Shown: positions 1 through 12,404 of the stretch, one piece after another | Numbering within the stretch: position 1 is the first letter of the stretch | Layout: each line of letters begins with the position of its first letter | Assembly (NCBI RefSeq): GCF_037975245.1 | Contig: NC_092566.1 | Location: 7,852,001-7,916,000 of the forward strand | DNA: 64,000 nt | Source: Apostichopus japonicus | Taxonomy: Eukaryota; Echinodermata; Holothuroidea; Aspidochirotida; Stichopodidae | Reading direction: 5' to 3' | Notes under the pieces: model-generated | Told to the model about the DNA's origin: nothing | The model's input: the letters and a program-made list of their open reading frames with translations, nothing else | Database searches by the model: none | Program-made: the position numbers and the translations under genes

Positions 1-744
1 ATTCCATTCAATAGAGAGACAAAGCAAATAAAACAACAATATTTGTACAATAATAATGTTCATGAAAAGATATTTGTGATTTCCTTCCCTACAGTATTTG
101 TGGTTCAAGACACTCCTCAGGTTCACCAAGAAACTCAAGTTCTTTTTAAACAAACTGCTTTACATCTACTTCTGCAAACAGCCCTTATAAATAATTGTAT
201 TAATGTTAGAGGGCACTGACATTTTAAAAATTTCAAAGTGAAAAAGAGGATAATTTTTAAAAAACTTTATAAGACTTATGAATGGCAGGCTCTTGTATTG
301 ATTGCTCAGTTTTAAATATTCTGTGACATTTCCAAATATTTTCAGCTTCTGTCTGGAGTCATTCTTGAATGCTGCCTGTCAAGTGCTACATAATATAAAC
401 TTACTAACATTCCGAATACATGTAAGCATCCTGTTTTTGTAAATTTGCGGTCGACTATGGCATGTTGTGTACCTTTAAAATATATCACATGTAATATTGG
501 GTATAGTTTTATAACATTAGATTTCGATTTTGATTTATTTTAAACTGGTCAGTATAAATATAAAATATTTATAAATAGGCGTACATCAAAAAAACAGTTC
601 TTGTTAAGATTAAACAAATGATATGGTAAATGGTAAGTGAAAGAAATAAGATTGTTAAATGGTTTAAACATAGAATGATGAAACAGTCATTACTGAAACT
701 ATAATAAAGGTTCTAGACTATCAAATTGTATAAACATTGCTGCA
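1..744. repeat. tandem duplication, left copy (cut by window start)
   Basis: The sequence from base 1 is repeated almost base for base from 877. The match runs to the shared TGCTGCA ending at 744 here and at 1617 in the second copy. Differences are scattered substitutions and small indels, for example four bases missing after CATTCCGAAT in the second copy. The 745-876 spacer probably belongs to the same ~876 bp unit, whose left part lies outside the window. High identity suggests a recent segmental tandem duplication or a long-unit satellite. No coding function is apparent. Confidence 0.93.
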
Positions 745-876
745 GTGTTTGTGTTTGTGTTGGCAACCTATTAAATGCAAATATTATAATTTCATATGTC
801 ACAAATGGAACAATATTACAAACTCTAGGTCAAAAGGTCTCTAAAGTTTGATCTGGACATGGGATGTTGTATCTTG

Positions 877-1617
877 ATTCCATTCAATAGAGAGACAAAG
901 CAAATACAACAACAATATTTGTACAATAATAATGTTCATGAAAAGATATTTGTGATTTCCTTCCCTACAGTATTTGTGGTTCAAGACACTCCTCAGGTTC
1001 ACCAAGAAACTGAAGTTCTTTTTAACAAACTGCTTTACATCTACTTCTGACAAATAGCCCTCATAAATAATTGTATTAAAGTTAGAGGGCACTGACATTT
1101 TAAAAATTTCAAAGTGAAAAAGAGGAAAATTTTCAATTTTTTTTTTAAGAATTATGAATGGCAGGCTCTTGTATTGATTGCTCAGTTTTAAATATTCTGT
1201 GACATTTCCAAATATTTTCAGCTTCTGTCTGGAGTCATTCTTGAATGCTGCCTGTCAAGTGCTACATAATATAAACTTACTTACATTCCGAATGTAAGCA
1301 TCCTGTTTTTGTAAATTTGCGGTCGACTATGGCATGTTGTGTACATTTAAAATATATCACATGTAATATTGGGTATAGTTTTATAACATTAGATTTCGAT
1401 TTCGGTTTATTTTAAACTGGTCAGTATAAATATAAAATATTTATAAATAGGCGTACATCAAAAAAACAGTTCTTGTTAAGATTAAACAAATGATATGGTA
1501 AATGGGTAAGTGAAAGAAATAAGATTGTTAAATGGTTTAAACATAAAATGATGAAATAGTCATTACTGAAACTATAATAAAGGTTCTAAACTATCAAATT
1601 ATATAAACATTGCTGCA
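877..1617. repeat. tandem duplication, right copy
   Basis: Second copy of the 1-744 sequence, in direct orientation and offset by 876 bases at the left end and 873 at the right because of indels. It shares several long identical runs, including the sequence around CATTCTTGAATGCTGCCTG and the run around GGTCGACTATGGCATGTTG. Past 1617 the sequences diverge abruptly (GTGTTTG after copy one, CGGTAGATC after copy two), which marks the right limit of the duplication. Short open frames inside it are conserved only as a consequence of the copying and are not supported as genes. Confidence 0.93.
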
Positions 1618-2064
1618 CGGTAGATCACATAACATACAGCAGGCAGCTAAAATGATTGCAATTCAGTAAATCCAGGTACAGCTTACAAAAACTATAGAAA
1701 TGTCTATGCCCGTCACATGCGCAAGGGAGAATGATTACTAGCGAACCATTTACAGTCCCAGTCAATATTTCCATTGGCAATTCAAGTTTCCAATAAACCT
1801 GACAAAGCTGGAGTAATCCTATTACCTAACTACCAGTCTCAAAGGATTTCCTTAGATACTACTAAAGCCGGCCTTTTTTACTACTCTGCTTGATCCCATT
1901 ATCCAAGTGCCCTATAAATACCCCTGGTGCCCTCTGACAAAAACCACAAAAAGTTTTTTAAGTAAAGTACAGTAAACAAGGCTTTCACTTGCCACACAAA
2001 ATAAGAATGTGGAATTTATAAAGAGTTGTGATGAAGTTGTATGGTACACCCCATAGAGGATAAT

Positions 2065-2150
2065 GAATGAATGGGGGGCTTTATGGTTAGAACACTCTAC
2101 ACTTGACCGGCTTTATGAGTGCAAAAGTTTGGCTGATGGTTGCTACAGGC
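2065..2150 (+). repeat. tRNA-like SINE trace (weak)
   Basis: The segment GGCTTTATGGTTAGAACACTC resembles the A box and D-arm of a tRNA (…GTGGTTAGAGCACTC). A degraded B-box-like stretch, GTTTGGCTGATGG, follows at a suitable distance. It could be a decayed tRNA-derived SINE head. The B box is poor and no poly(A) tail or target duplication was identified, so chance similarity is possible. Confidence 0.22.
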
Positions 2151-2344
2151 CACTATTTTTAAAGCAATTTTATATATAAGATGTCGACGAGAACTGGCTA
2201 AAATTGATACACTTTAAACTCAGTTTAAAGAAGGCAAAAAATTAGTTAATTTTCGGGAATTATTTCAACCATTTACCGTAATCATACCGTAAAGCTTAAA
2301 GCATGCACAGTGTAGTTTGGGAAATGTTTTCCTTGTGTTCGAGT

Positions 2345-2460
2345 ATTTCCAGGCTAAAATCTATCTCATCCTGGCGAAATCTGATCAAACCATCGACGAC
2401 ACAGTTGAAGGACAGAACTGCTTAACCACTGAGCAACGTGATAGAGAATGCCATCACCGT
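2345..2460 (-). repeat. tRNA-derived SINE-like fragment
   Basis: Read on the minus strand, the segment contains GCTCAGTGGTTAAGCAGT, a good match to the internal A-box promoter of tRNA genes. About 35 bases on comes GGTTTGATCAG, which resembles the B box GGTTCGANTCC. Spacing and order match a tRNA-derived SINE promoter. No cloverleaf with paired acceptor arms is evident, so this is not called as a functional tRNA gene. Its 3' limit and tail are unclear. Confidence 0.4.
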
Positions 2461-4686
2461 GTCCTTCTAAAAAGAACATCCGTACCCATCTAGAGCAAAG
2501 GGAAGGTACTGTGTACCATCATCCTCCTTGCAACTGCAACCAAGTTAGACGCTGTTCTCTAAATAATACACAAGATTAATTTGTGTGAATTTCTCTGCTT
2601 TCATTGAACTGTTACAAATTGCTGTACAGAGCCGTGGGTAATCAGTCAATGATCAGGAGGAAGTCACAACGGCCACCACCACGGAGTGATCGAGCTTTCT
2701 GTTTAACAGCACCCCCATAATGGGCAATCCTCCCATAGATAGGCAGAAACTTCTGATGATTTATTGTAAACAGACAGGTCTGTAAAGCATATTTTGTGGG
2801 AGAATTGGGCCTAACAGTACATTTGACTTGACACTGACCTACATCTGTGTGAGTTAAAAACGCTCTCTGCATGACCTCTTTCACAGGTTAATAATAAAAT
2901 TCATGAGCTGTTGAATAATTCTCCCAAGGTTTATCTCATGGAAATGATTAACAAGTACTGAATATCCGTCCCTTAATCCCCACAGAGGCATTAAACAGGT
3001 TACTGAACTTATTAACACTTAGGAATAACACCTCAATGTGTCATAACTCATCTATCAATGTGTACTTTTAATAACTGATACCAAATCACTATATTGACCC
3101 AATTTTTTTATTATTCTTTTTTTTTTCTTTTTCATTTTCAATTTCACACTGTCTAACGATGATATTGAATTCAATGTCCCGTTAAACGAATGCGGTGAGG
3201 CTCTCGTCAAAATGTGGGATGAATTTGGTATGAAATGAATGCTTAGTGCAACATGGCAATTTTAATACATATCCTGAGAGATGTCAGTGACAGTCATTAT
3301 TTTGAAAATCCTCTACGAAATTGATTTGTAACTTAGTCCTTTATCCAATTTTGTCCAAATCCTACCACAGTACACTTCAATGACAATATATCAAAATGCT
3401 GTTTACAATGCTTGAAGCCTAGCACTAAATCGTACGGATTAAAAATGCAGTGATTATGATATGATACAGACATCTTCTTCAACCACTGTTTACGTACATG
3501 GTTTCCGATTACCAATGGGAAGGGGGGGGGGTACAGTGCCAAACTGAAGCGATTTGTTGGATTAGAAAGTACAGACAGGAAAGTGCATTTGAAGAGAGGA
3601 GGCAGGTAAGAGGTAAATGATATATTTCAACTAAAATGGGGGGGGGGGGGAATAATGCATTACCTGAACAGGCTAACAACAAGATAAAAAATGTTATCTT
3701 TCTCTTTGCCTTTGTATCAGAAACTGTAAACCTGTTCTAAATTTCCAACTCACTGAGTTAGAAGTCTATGTTGTCCAAACATCTATGTAAGCCGATGACC
3801 ACCCTTAACATGGTCGGAAGAACTTTTAAGTGTAAGGCACTACTCTGCATAAATATCCTCTTCTATTTGAATCCTAAAGAAACACAAACCTACCTGACAT
3901 ATCAAAAATTAAGGAAACAACAAGGCCTCCCTGACACTCTAAACAGTTTGCACAAAGTAGCATGCAGTATCAATTGATAACAGATCTCCTGGATGGAGAC
4001 TGCCCTTATTCCTGTGTCCTATGATACATGGATGATTTTAGGCTTTGTTCACATTTGAGAAGTACCTAGTTGATTGCCCTTGTGGTATAAGATCACCCCA
4101 CGTAGGTATCAAAATCACCTTGGGTATCGAAATCCACCTTGTGTTCTCAAAAGGGAACAATGCTTTTATAGATTTCAAAGAGCAGCCATGACACTTTGAT
4201 AAGACATCATTCTCTCATGGAGAGGGGGGACTGGGGAGGGGGAGGAGGATAAAGCTCTACTGGACCGACGGCTGGAATAGAATGAAGGGCAGTAGGGGGA
4301 CCCCAGGCTTAATAGTGGTCAGCCCTTAAATGGTTACCACATCGCTTCAGGCACAGTATACAGAGCATGACATGTCTAGATGAAGGAGTGAAGTGAAATG
4401 TCCTTGAATGAACTTTCATCTCAAAATTCTCATGAAAGTTTGTTACTTTCTGTCTATTCACCATATGGTAAACCTGCCCTCTCCACCCCCCCCCCCCTCC
4501 CACCCCCATTTATTTTGAATGAGTGCATAACTACACTCTTTATAATCATATCTTCTTTGTCCCATGGCCAGAAGGGTTGGCTACCTTTAAAATAGATAGA
4601 TCTGCTAATCAAAGATAAGGTAGAGGAATGTAGGACGGATGTAAAAGTTTTCCACAATGGACGACTGCAACGAATGAAAGACTTAC

Positions 4687-4837
4687 ACGATAGGTTCATC
4701 ATGAGAAACACCTTCTTCTGACAATTGAATCTGCTTGAAGCACCAGCCGCCCGGTCTCACCCAGCATGTGTTATTGGTTGAATCTTTCGGGCAATGTTCT
4801 TGACAGTAGCACTCAAGCCCTCGCACATCAGCGACGA
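4687..4837 (-). CDS. BMPR1: BMP type I receptor, extracellular-domain exon (exon 2, internal)
   Basis: This internal exon encodes about 49 full codons of a type I TGF-beta superfamily receptor ectodomain. The cysteine pattern Cys-Tyr-Cys-x3-Cys-Pro, then Asn-Asn-Thr-Cys, then Gly-Gly-Trp-Cys-Phe is that of the BMPR1A/BMPR1B three-finger domain. The His-Cys-Pro...Asn-Asn-Thr-Cys signature is absent from the ActRI and TGFBR1 branches, so the BMPR1 branch is favoured. The family binds BMP ligands at the cell surface and phosphorylates Smad1/5/8. The acceptor is a polypyrimidine tract ending TTTACAG just right of 4837, and the donor GTAAGT is at 4681-4686. The exon is 151 bp: it starts with the last two bases of a split codon (phase 1) and ends two bases into the next (phase 2). 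Two extra residues lie between the fourth and fifth cysteines compared with vertebrate BMPR1. The Asn-Asn-Thr is a potential N-glycosylation site. Family membership is seen directly; full-length function is inferred. Confidence 0.9.
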
Positions 4838-5097
4838 CTGTAAAGACAAGACCGAGACAAACATGAAATGTGGTGCATTGGCTATAATTGCAATGGATCG
4901 GTAGTATTCTTACCACCTTTAAAAATTAAAAAAAAAGTCACAACCAACCCGATCCAGGACCGACGACTACGACGACCTTTCAGCACTTTCAACTAAAATA
5001 AACATTTTTAATTCTAAGAATAAACCTGTCACTGATGGTAAAGTGAGTACTGTAATGTAGAGGGCAACATCAACTGAGATCCTTCACCATCACTTGG

Positions 5098-5129
5098 ATG
5101 AGAGAGACAGAGAGAGAGAAAGAGATCGA
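5098..5129. repeat. GA-rich simple repeat
   Basis: Imperfect GA/GAGA low-complexity tract (GAGAGAGACAGAGAGAGAGA and onward). The open frame that reads through it is an artefact of the repeat. Confidence 0.75.
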
Positions 5130-8100
5130 GCTGTCAACATTCCAACGGTGCACACACACTGTGAGACACTTACTGTTAGACAAGCAACTTTGATTATTCA
5201 TGTTACACAATCCATGTTACCAAATTTCCAACATAACCAGTGTGCTTCCCAGACCTGTATGAAACAACATTCATGAGATATTTGATGTACCCTGTATGTG
5301 TTCCTTTTTTTCCTTTTCTCATGGATGGCATACCATTCAGGTCAAAGCAACAACAGAACAAACATTAAACAACAAAATTTGGAACCAACATTTCAATCAA
5401 AGCAGGGTTGATACCATCTGCCACAACTCAATGGCCATATTTTTTTCATTTTCACACTTTTCACAAACTGTGTTCGATCCATACTCTTACTATAACAATA
5501 TCAGAGGATGGAAATCCATACACCTTCCTCCCCACCAACCCCCCATCCCCTCCCCAACCTTTTTGTACAATTTTGAGAGATTGTGTTTAATTATTACAAA
5601 GTCAAGTTTTGTACCTTGTATATATGTACTGCACTGTACCTCACAACTAATTGTACTTTACTAACAGTAGACGACATGATTTCAAGGTTTTAACTTTACA
5701 GTAGTTCACCAATATCTCACAAAGTACAACAAAAGGAAGGCAGCAAAACTTTCAAAGGTTTGCCAGTGAAAGAAAATATATCTACAGTATAGCATTACAT
5801 AATTTAAGTTATTGGACACAAGAATTTGTTTTAGTGGAAATAACCGTTTGTAAGTTGCTAGAGAGTTACCATCAATATGGTTGTAACCACTTACGTGTAT
5901 TGCTGCTCATCCCCTAAAAGTTTGTTACATAGAGGGCTATCGTCCAATTATTAACCAACGTTACACAGTCTGGTCAGAATGACCGAGAGTTACAGCCAGA
6001 GGATTACTAATTTAATTAAATCATTAACTTATTTCAGAAGTTGTCGGCTTCTGCCACAGTGGGCAATGATGTTCAGCAGATTAGCATACACGTATACGGC
6101 AATAACACTGTCACTGAGAATGGCTTGTGTCAAAAAACTGCGACGTAAAAATGATATTGTTTTAAAACATGGGAGACAATTATAACCAAACCACATACTT
6201 AAACTCACAGACCGTGTGCATCAATTGTAAATAACAGAGAGCAAATCCTGTTTCTTATTATAGTTCAAAGTAGAATTTTGTTTTACCGTATGAAGATGGG
6301 AGGGGGGGAGGGTAGAGGAGGGGAATTGAGGGATTGATAAACTTCACAGTGAGCATCGTGATAACTAGCTAAATGATCACGGCGAAACAAACCAAACCAC
6401 CAACTTCATCGTAACACATCTACAGATGATTGTCATACATGTCAGTTGTCCAATGCACATGTGGTACTATAAGTAGAAGGTTATAAATCACGTGTGATAT
6501 TATAGTGGCATGCACAAAGCTAAAATGGTGACTAGTCACCATGGGAGGTCTGTGTCAAAGGTTAATACCCAGGTCACTCTTAGGCAGGGTAGTTCCAGAG
6601 TGCAGATATTATGAGGGGACAGGTAAGTGAAGAAGCAAAGAAGCAAGCAAATAAACTTGTTTTTGTTCTAGTTTATTTTTAGAACTTGTCAATTATATAT
6701 ATGATGGTCCCATGGACTGAGGTGAATCTACTACATGTATGATGTTATTTCCTGGTTACTAAAAAATACAGAACACAGGAAGTAATTTAATACTCATTTT
6801 TGCTGTGTGCACCGTTTTAAGAAGTTTGGTTTGGATTCGTACAATATTGAAGATGGTTAAGTGCGTACATAACCTGCTATTTATGTGTCTGCATAACTTC
6901 TGTAGCAATTGCCCATTTTTGCATAGCATTTTGCTATGGGATACCAGATAAATTATTCCTTGCAAAAACTTTGTTCGTATATATACACGATACGAAAGTT
7001 GCCGAGGTGTACTCGGAAGCAGGTAAGCCATTCCTTCGAGAAAGAGCATCGTTTGAAATTTAACACTCGCTACATCAAGGTATAAATGTCATAGAGGCAG
7101 GCCTGTTTAGTGTGTGGCTTGTGACTCAGATGTCGTCACCTGATAATGATGGCTTGTTCAATGATGCCTGTGATATGAATATTATATAAGAACAACAGAA
7201 CAGAGATCATCATATCAATGAAATGGCCAAGTAAACACTTTAAATGCATCGCATGAATCGAATGACCGCCACAATCTCCTCCTAGTCGTCCGGGTAGATC
7301 TGTATATACAACTCTCTGATAATAATCCAATATGTGATGGTATATATATGTATGTAATATTTAGTATTCAGTACCCTCCTTGAAAGTTCTTCCGATTCTC
7401 TGGTTTAGTTACGGTGAATAGAAACAGTAGTAAATGTATGAAAACCTTGGAAGGAAACAAGACTTAAACTGGTGAAAAATTTTAAAGAATTTATATTTGG
7501 TGGCATTTGGTTTTCGTAAATTTTTCAATGCTTTTATAGATAAAAGTTTGAATCATGTAAACAGTGCAGTCAATTACTATAATCTTGAATAGGAAGACCT
7601 TTGTTTCAGGAGAGAGAGACAGGAGATATGGAAGGGTACGGAATTAAGGTACAGTAATGTAATGTCACAAAGAATTTTTATTGTCCCAATTGCACTTTGT
7701 AAAAAAAAAAAAACGATTGGAAAGGGTTTTTGTCAGGTTTCCACCGAATTCATAGGAAGGTAGGACTGTAAATGTCCGAAAGAAACAGCATTAATTCTGA
7801 CATTCTTCAGTCACAAATTGTGTGCAAGATTATCTTGGATTTAACCTTTGATGTGCATGCAGGCTCCCTCCCCCCCCCTATGTAAGTTTTTCCATGATAA
7901 AGCAACGATAAATTAAAAATTCTGCAGTTTAATATCAAACTGTACAACAATAATTGGAACGACGAATTTAGATTAAAAAGCTGTTTCAGTGTCAGGTGTT
8001 CTCAACGGTTTTATAGTTTTTTTTTAATGATTACAAGGTAAATTTGACTGGAGGTAATTCACACTTTGCAATGTGTACACCTTTATCTAAACAAACAACA

Positions 8101-8888
8101 TATTAAGAATGATTGTATTTAAACAAAATTGAGCAAGTTGGCACTTTTGCCATCTAGGAGCCTAGTAATTAAAGTGCTCGACTACTCATACTTTGATTAG
8201 GTAAACACAACTCAACAAAACAGCTGTTTTGTAACAAAAAACAGAGTATCCTCATATAAATGGTAAATAAAAAACCTAACCATTTCATGATAGGGACTTT
8301 CATTAATACCTTCATAAACCGATGTTACTGTAATAGAAACGTGTTGAAACTCACTTGTCTTTATGATTGAAACACATTCACGATTACTCCCTTGATAAAC
8401 TTAAACAAATTTTAAACACTGGTATTATTCTTTAGCTGTCAATCACACTCCCCTATGATGCAAAAAAAACAAAAGACTGAGGAAAGCCCTAAAGTAATTA
8501 AATTATGAAACTAATTATAAGAGAGATGGTTGAGTTTGTGTTTCACTTTGTTTTCTTGTGTCGTTTATGGTTCTGAGTTATGCTATGTGGATGAGATATT
8601 CGTAACTTACTGCAAACAATGCAATCACACAGGATAATACTGTACCGTGATAACAAGTAAGTCAAAATCTGTCCAGATCTTTATTCTTAAATTCTGCTAC
8701 GTACGCTAGTCATAATAATTTGGGGCAAAACTAGATTATCAAAGGTGACAACTTCCAGTATTTTAGTACGAGAACAGCAGTACTAGTGCAAGTACAAACT
8801 ATAAAATATCTCATTCTGGAATGACCTCTAAACATGAGAACAATTACAAATTTTGCACTAGCACGTATACCACCGTGCAAAATGACCC

Positions 8889-9619
8889 CAGTACGAGTAC
8901 AAATCGACCACGGGGCATACAAATCAACCTGGGCGAGTACACATTATCCTGGGGCGAGTACAAATGAACTTAAGAGTACACAGCAACCAGGGCGAGTATT
9001 GTACACATCGACCTGGGCGAGTACACATCGACCTGGGCGAGTACACATCGACCTGGCGAGTACAAATCAACCGGGACGAGTACAAATCAACCCGGGCGAG
9101 TACAAATCAACCCGGGCGAGAACAAATCAACCCGGGCGAGTAAAAATCAACCCGGGCGAGTAAATATCAACCCAGGGGAGTACAAATCAACCCGGGCGAG
9201 TACAAATCAACCCGGGGGAGTACAAATCAACCCGGGCGTGTACAAATCAACCCGGGCGAGTACAAATCAACCCGGGCGAGTACAAATCAACCCGGGCGTG
9301 TACAACTCAACCCGGGCGAGTACAAATCAACCCGGACGAGTACAAATCAACCCGGACGAGTACAAATCAACCCGGACGAGTACAAATCAACCCGGACGAG
9401 TACAAATCAACCCGGACGAGTACAAATCAACCCGGACGAGTACAAATCAACCCGGACGAGTACAAATCAACCCGGACGAGTACAAATCAACCCGGACGAG
9501 TACAAATCAACCCGGGCGAGTACAAATCAACCCGGGCGAGTACAAATCAACCCGGGCGAGTACAAATCAACCCGGGCGAGTACAAATCAACCCGGGCGAG
9601 TACAAATCAACCTGGGTTG
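8889..9619. repeat. 20-bp minisatellite with CCCGGG core
   Basis: About 36 head-to-tail copies of a 20-bp unit, consensus TACAAATCAACCCGGGCGAG. The left third is degenerate (variants with TCGACCTGGG, and one unit carrying a short insertion near 9000). From about 9061 copies are almost identical. Nine successive units (9321-9500) share CCCGGAC instead of CCCGGGC, and a GCGTG variant recurs 60 bp apart (9240 and 9300). Both point to local amplification by unequal exchange or slippage. Because 20 is not a multiple of 3, each frame reads through three unit phases and yields a 20-residue periodic peptide. Open frames at 8834-9163 and 9238-9651 are products of this and are not called as a gene. Each CCCGGG unit has a SmaI-type site and CpGs. 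Confidence 0.97.
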
Positions 9620-12203
9620 AAAAGAATACAGGTAAAGACACTGGAATATGAATAAGTAAGTCTGCAGAACATATTTTGTACAGTACATTTTGTGCACTTG
9701 TATGACCAGAAATGTTACTTCCCAAGTCAAAACCATACAGTTACTGTAGCTGAATGAATGCCGCATGAGTTGCTGTTTCACAAACAACAAAAATTTCTCT
9801 CTCTTTGACCTCAAGTTTGATTCCTCACAGGTATTCATGCAATATTAAATATAACAATTACATAAACTAAGTTACCGTAAGATTCCATGATACAGACAAA
9901 AAAAAAATACTGTACATATATATAAACAACTGAAATATTATTAAACAAGCAAATTTTCATTAACTAAATACACTTACAAGGCCAAAGTTTCCCTGATCAG
10001 ACAAAAAAATGAAACAACAACTCTCAATGCATCAAGCTAAACTCGAAGTTCATGGTGACAGAAGCATAAAGCACAAAATCTATATCAAGTCACCTTGACT
10101 TATTGTGATGTCCTCAAGTTAGCTACTGGAGTTACTGAACTTATGGGAAAGAATGAAACTACCAAAGTCGTTGGATAAACCATATATACCACAGTAAGCC
10201 ACAAGAACCCTTATCCTCAAATTATATCACTAATAATCAATAATGTATATATTGATTGACAGATAATGGACAAACTAACAAAGTGATTGAATCCAGGCAT
10301 TGGATAAATTGGTCCCACAATTCTTTGTGCTTCTTTGGAACAGTCAGTCAGTATAAAGTAAATCAGCTAATAAGAACGTCATCCAAACCATACAGGGGGT
10401 AGTCCAAAGTAACTGTTTAGTGCACTAAATGCTTATCAAAGTAACATTTTTTTATACTAGCATGGTCCTCCCTTCCGACTCCCTTCCCCGATTGGCAAAA
10501 AGTATTTTAATTTGTACTCTGTATTGTACTGTTAATACAATTATAAAAAATATGGGATTAATCAAATTATCATCAAAAGTCCCATTTTCTTATATAGTAA
10601 AATGTTTATCCGAAAGGCAGTTTGGATAATTGAAAAATTCAGAAAATTAAAATTTCATCAATTAACTAATTCTTGACTATAAGACACCCACCCACCCTTG
10701 TAATGTGATATTATGCCTTTGAAATGATTGTATATATTATTTACCATGTTTATGACTTGAATATTTCACGATTGTGTTCAGAAATAAAATATCAAAAAGC
10801 ATTTGTTTCATTTCCCGATCTTGGGGAAGGTGGATTTTCCGTGTACTTTCACCACTCTGACCACATACACATTCAGTAGTCTATATATTACCGCTGTATA
10901 GGCCTCTTACTATAGTACACTAAACACTAGTGTCAGTTTATCCTAGCCTAATACTGATTCACATAATAAGCTGAAATTTCACTGACAGCTTTAGAGGTTC
11001 TTATCAAGAAAGGGAGAAAGTACTTAACTTGGGCCTAATAAAGCTCTTTCATGTTTGAATAATTTATCTTGAGGTAAGCGGCATTGATGTACGCCGAAAG
11101 ATCGAGAACGCACACGTGCATTGATATCTCTATCTAGATCACAAGGGAAGAGGCTTTACCAAATGTCTCGCATTTTATTTAAGATCGGTGTTTTATTGTA
11201 CCGCCCCTAAGGTGCCCGTCTATTAAGTTCCAATCAGTTTTAAAGCAATTTCAAACTGACTGGTTCCCCCTAGTTATCATTGGTTAATGCGATGACCTCA
11301 TTTGTCATAAACTTTCCTAGTCACAATCGTGGATTAGGGGTATTCTGAAAATTGAAAAATCTAAAAATGATGCAAACACTGCGACGTAAATAATCCCGGC
11401 ATTGTAACGAAGTGTGAAAGATCATAATTTGTAATTGCTACTCATACAGTGAGCCTTTAACACACTATCATCGAACGTTTTTGCCGCAGCTAGAATTTCA
11501 ACTGGTTGTATAAATCTTCCTGGGGAGTAGAAAGGTGTCAATGGCTCACATCCGATACCATCCACCAGGTAATAAAAGGCCTCAAGTAATAAAAGGCCAC
11601 AGCCTGCATACTAGGCACACAAGAGCTAGCCTAATGAACATTTCTTGTTGTGAATGTGTGATCGGAAAATAACAACTCTTTCGTAAAGCGGTAACAATCT
11701 TGATACAAATAACAATCATATCCTTTATGTAGTAGGGAAGATAACCTATTAGATATGTAACGCAATGGACGAATAATTATTATTATTATCAGAAGAATTT
11801 GAAAGCTAATCGTTACGTAAGTGATTAATAAATTTACGTTGTAGCCTACATATTATGAGTACAGTACAGTACTTGAAATCAATAAAACTAGGCCTCTAGA
11901 CCTTTTTATGAATGAACAGATGGCCGGTTCAGAAAGTCGGGGGTTTCCGATAGTAGGGGTTCTGATAATCAGAGTTTAAATGTAGTTATCTGTCAAAATT
12001 ATATATTACTACTGTGCCTATACATTTGCTCTTTCAAACAGTCTCACTTCCCTTCCTTGCAAAAGAAAGGATTTTTTTCTGTAAGCGTACAGAGCTCAAC
12101 GTGGTAGTATATTTAGAACAAGTAATTACATATAGAGTACCAGAAAATGGGGATAGCCAAGATGCACATCAGCTACATATATATACTGTACATATATTAT
12201 ATA

Positions 12204-12312
12204 TTGTACATGTATATCCATACTGGAGGGGAGATAACATCTTTTTATGTACAGTCATTAGATATACTGTACATACAGTATACAGTATATATACTGAAAA
12301 TATATATATGCA

Positions 12313-12349
<37 letters not shown>

Positions 12350-12404
12350 TGTACATTTACCTCCATACTGGAGGGGAGATGACACTATTTTTTTTATGTA
12401 CAGT
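12204..12404. repeat. duplicated ~54-bp segments flanking an AT microsatellite
   Basis: Two related segments, 12204-12255 and 12349-12404, both run TTGTACAT...CCATACTGGAGGGGAGAT...TTTATGTACAGT. They bracket an AT/CAT dinucleotide array at about 12296-12350. The arrangement suggests a duplication followed by microsatellite growth between the copies. Several open frames of tyrosine and isoleucine here are microsatellite artefacts. Confidence 0.88.

Larger units (their letters stand above)
1..4686 (-). other. partial second coding intron of the BMPR1-type gene
   Basis: This stretch follows the GTAAGT donor of the ectodomain exon on the minus strand and should be the start of the next intron. 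The next expected exon would carry the second half of the three-finger ectodomain, including the Glu-Cys-Cys...Cys-Asn box. I looked on the minus strand for reverse-complement forms of that box and did not find it, so the exon is probably beyond the left edge. The stretch holds the 1-1617 tandem duplication, two tRNA-like traces near 2.1 and 2.4 kb, and poly-G tracts near 3525 and 3640. Nothing else in it is supported as coding. Confidence 0.6.

Noticed and set aside
841-1098. Overlapping plus and minus open frames of 63-85 codons
   Set aside because: They lie in the duplicated segment, are AT-rich, and the equivalent frame in the first copy is altered by indels; no domain.
2642-2884. Minus-strand 80-codon frame considered as the next receptor exon
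   Set aside because: Its cysteines do not fit the ectodomain (no Glu-Cys-Cys box), the splice phase from exon 2 would hit a stop after the likely acceptor, and no other family was recognised.
8834-9651. Repeat protein with a 20-residue Tyr-Lys-Ser-Thr periodicity
   Set aside because: The frames are a mechanical result of a 20-bp minisatellite that stays open in several frames. No start, splice or transcript evidence.
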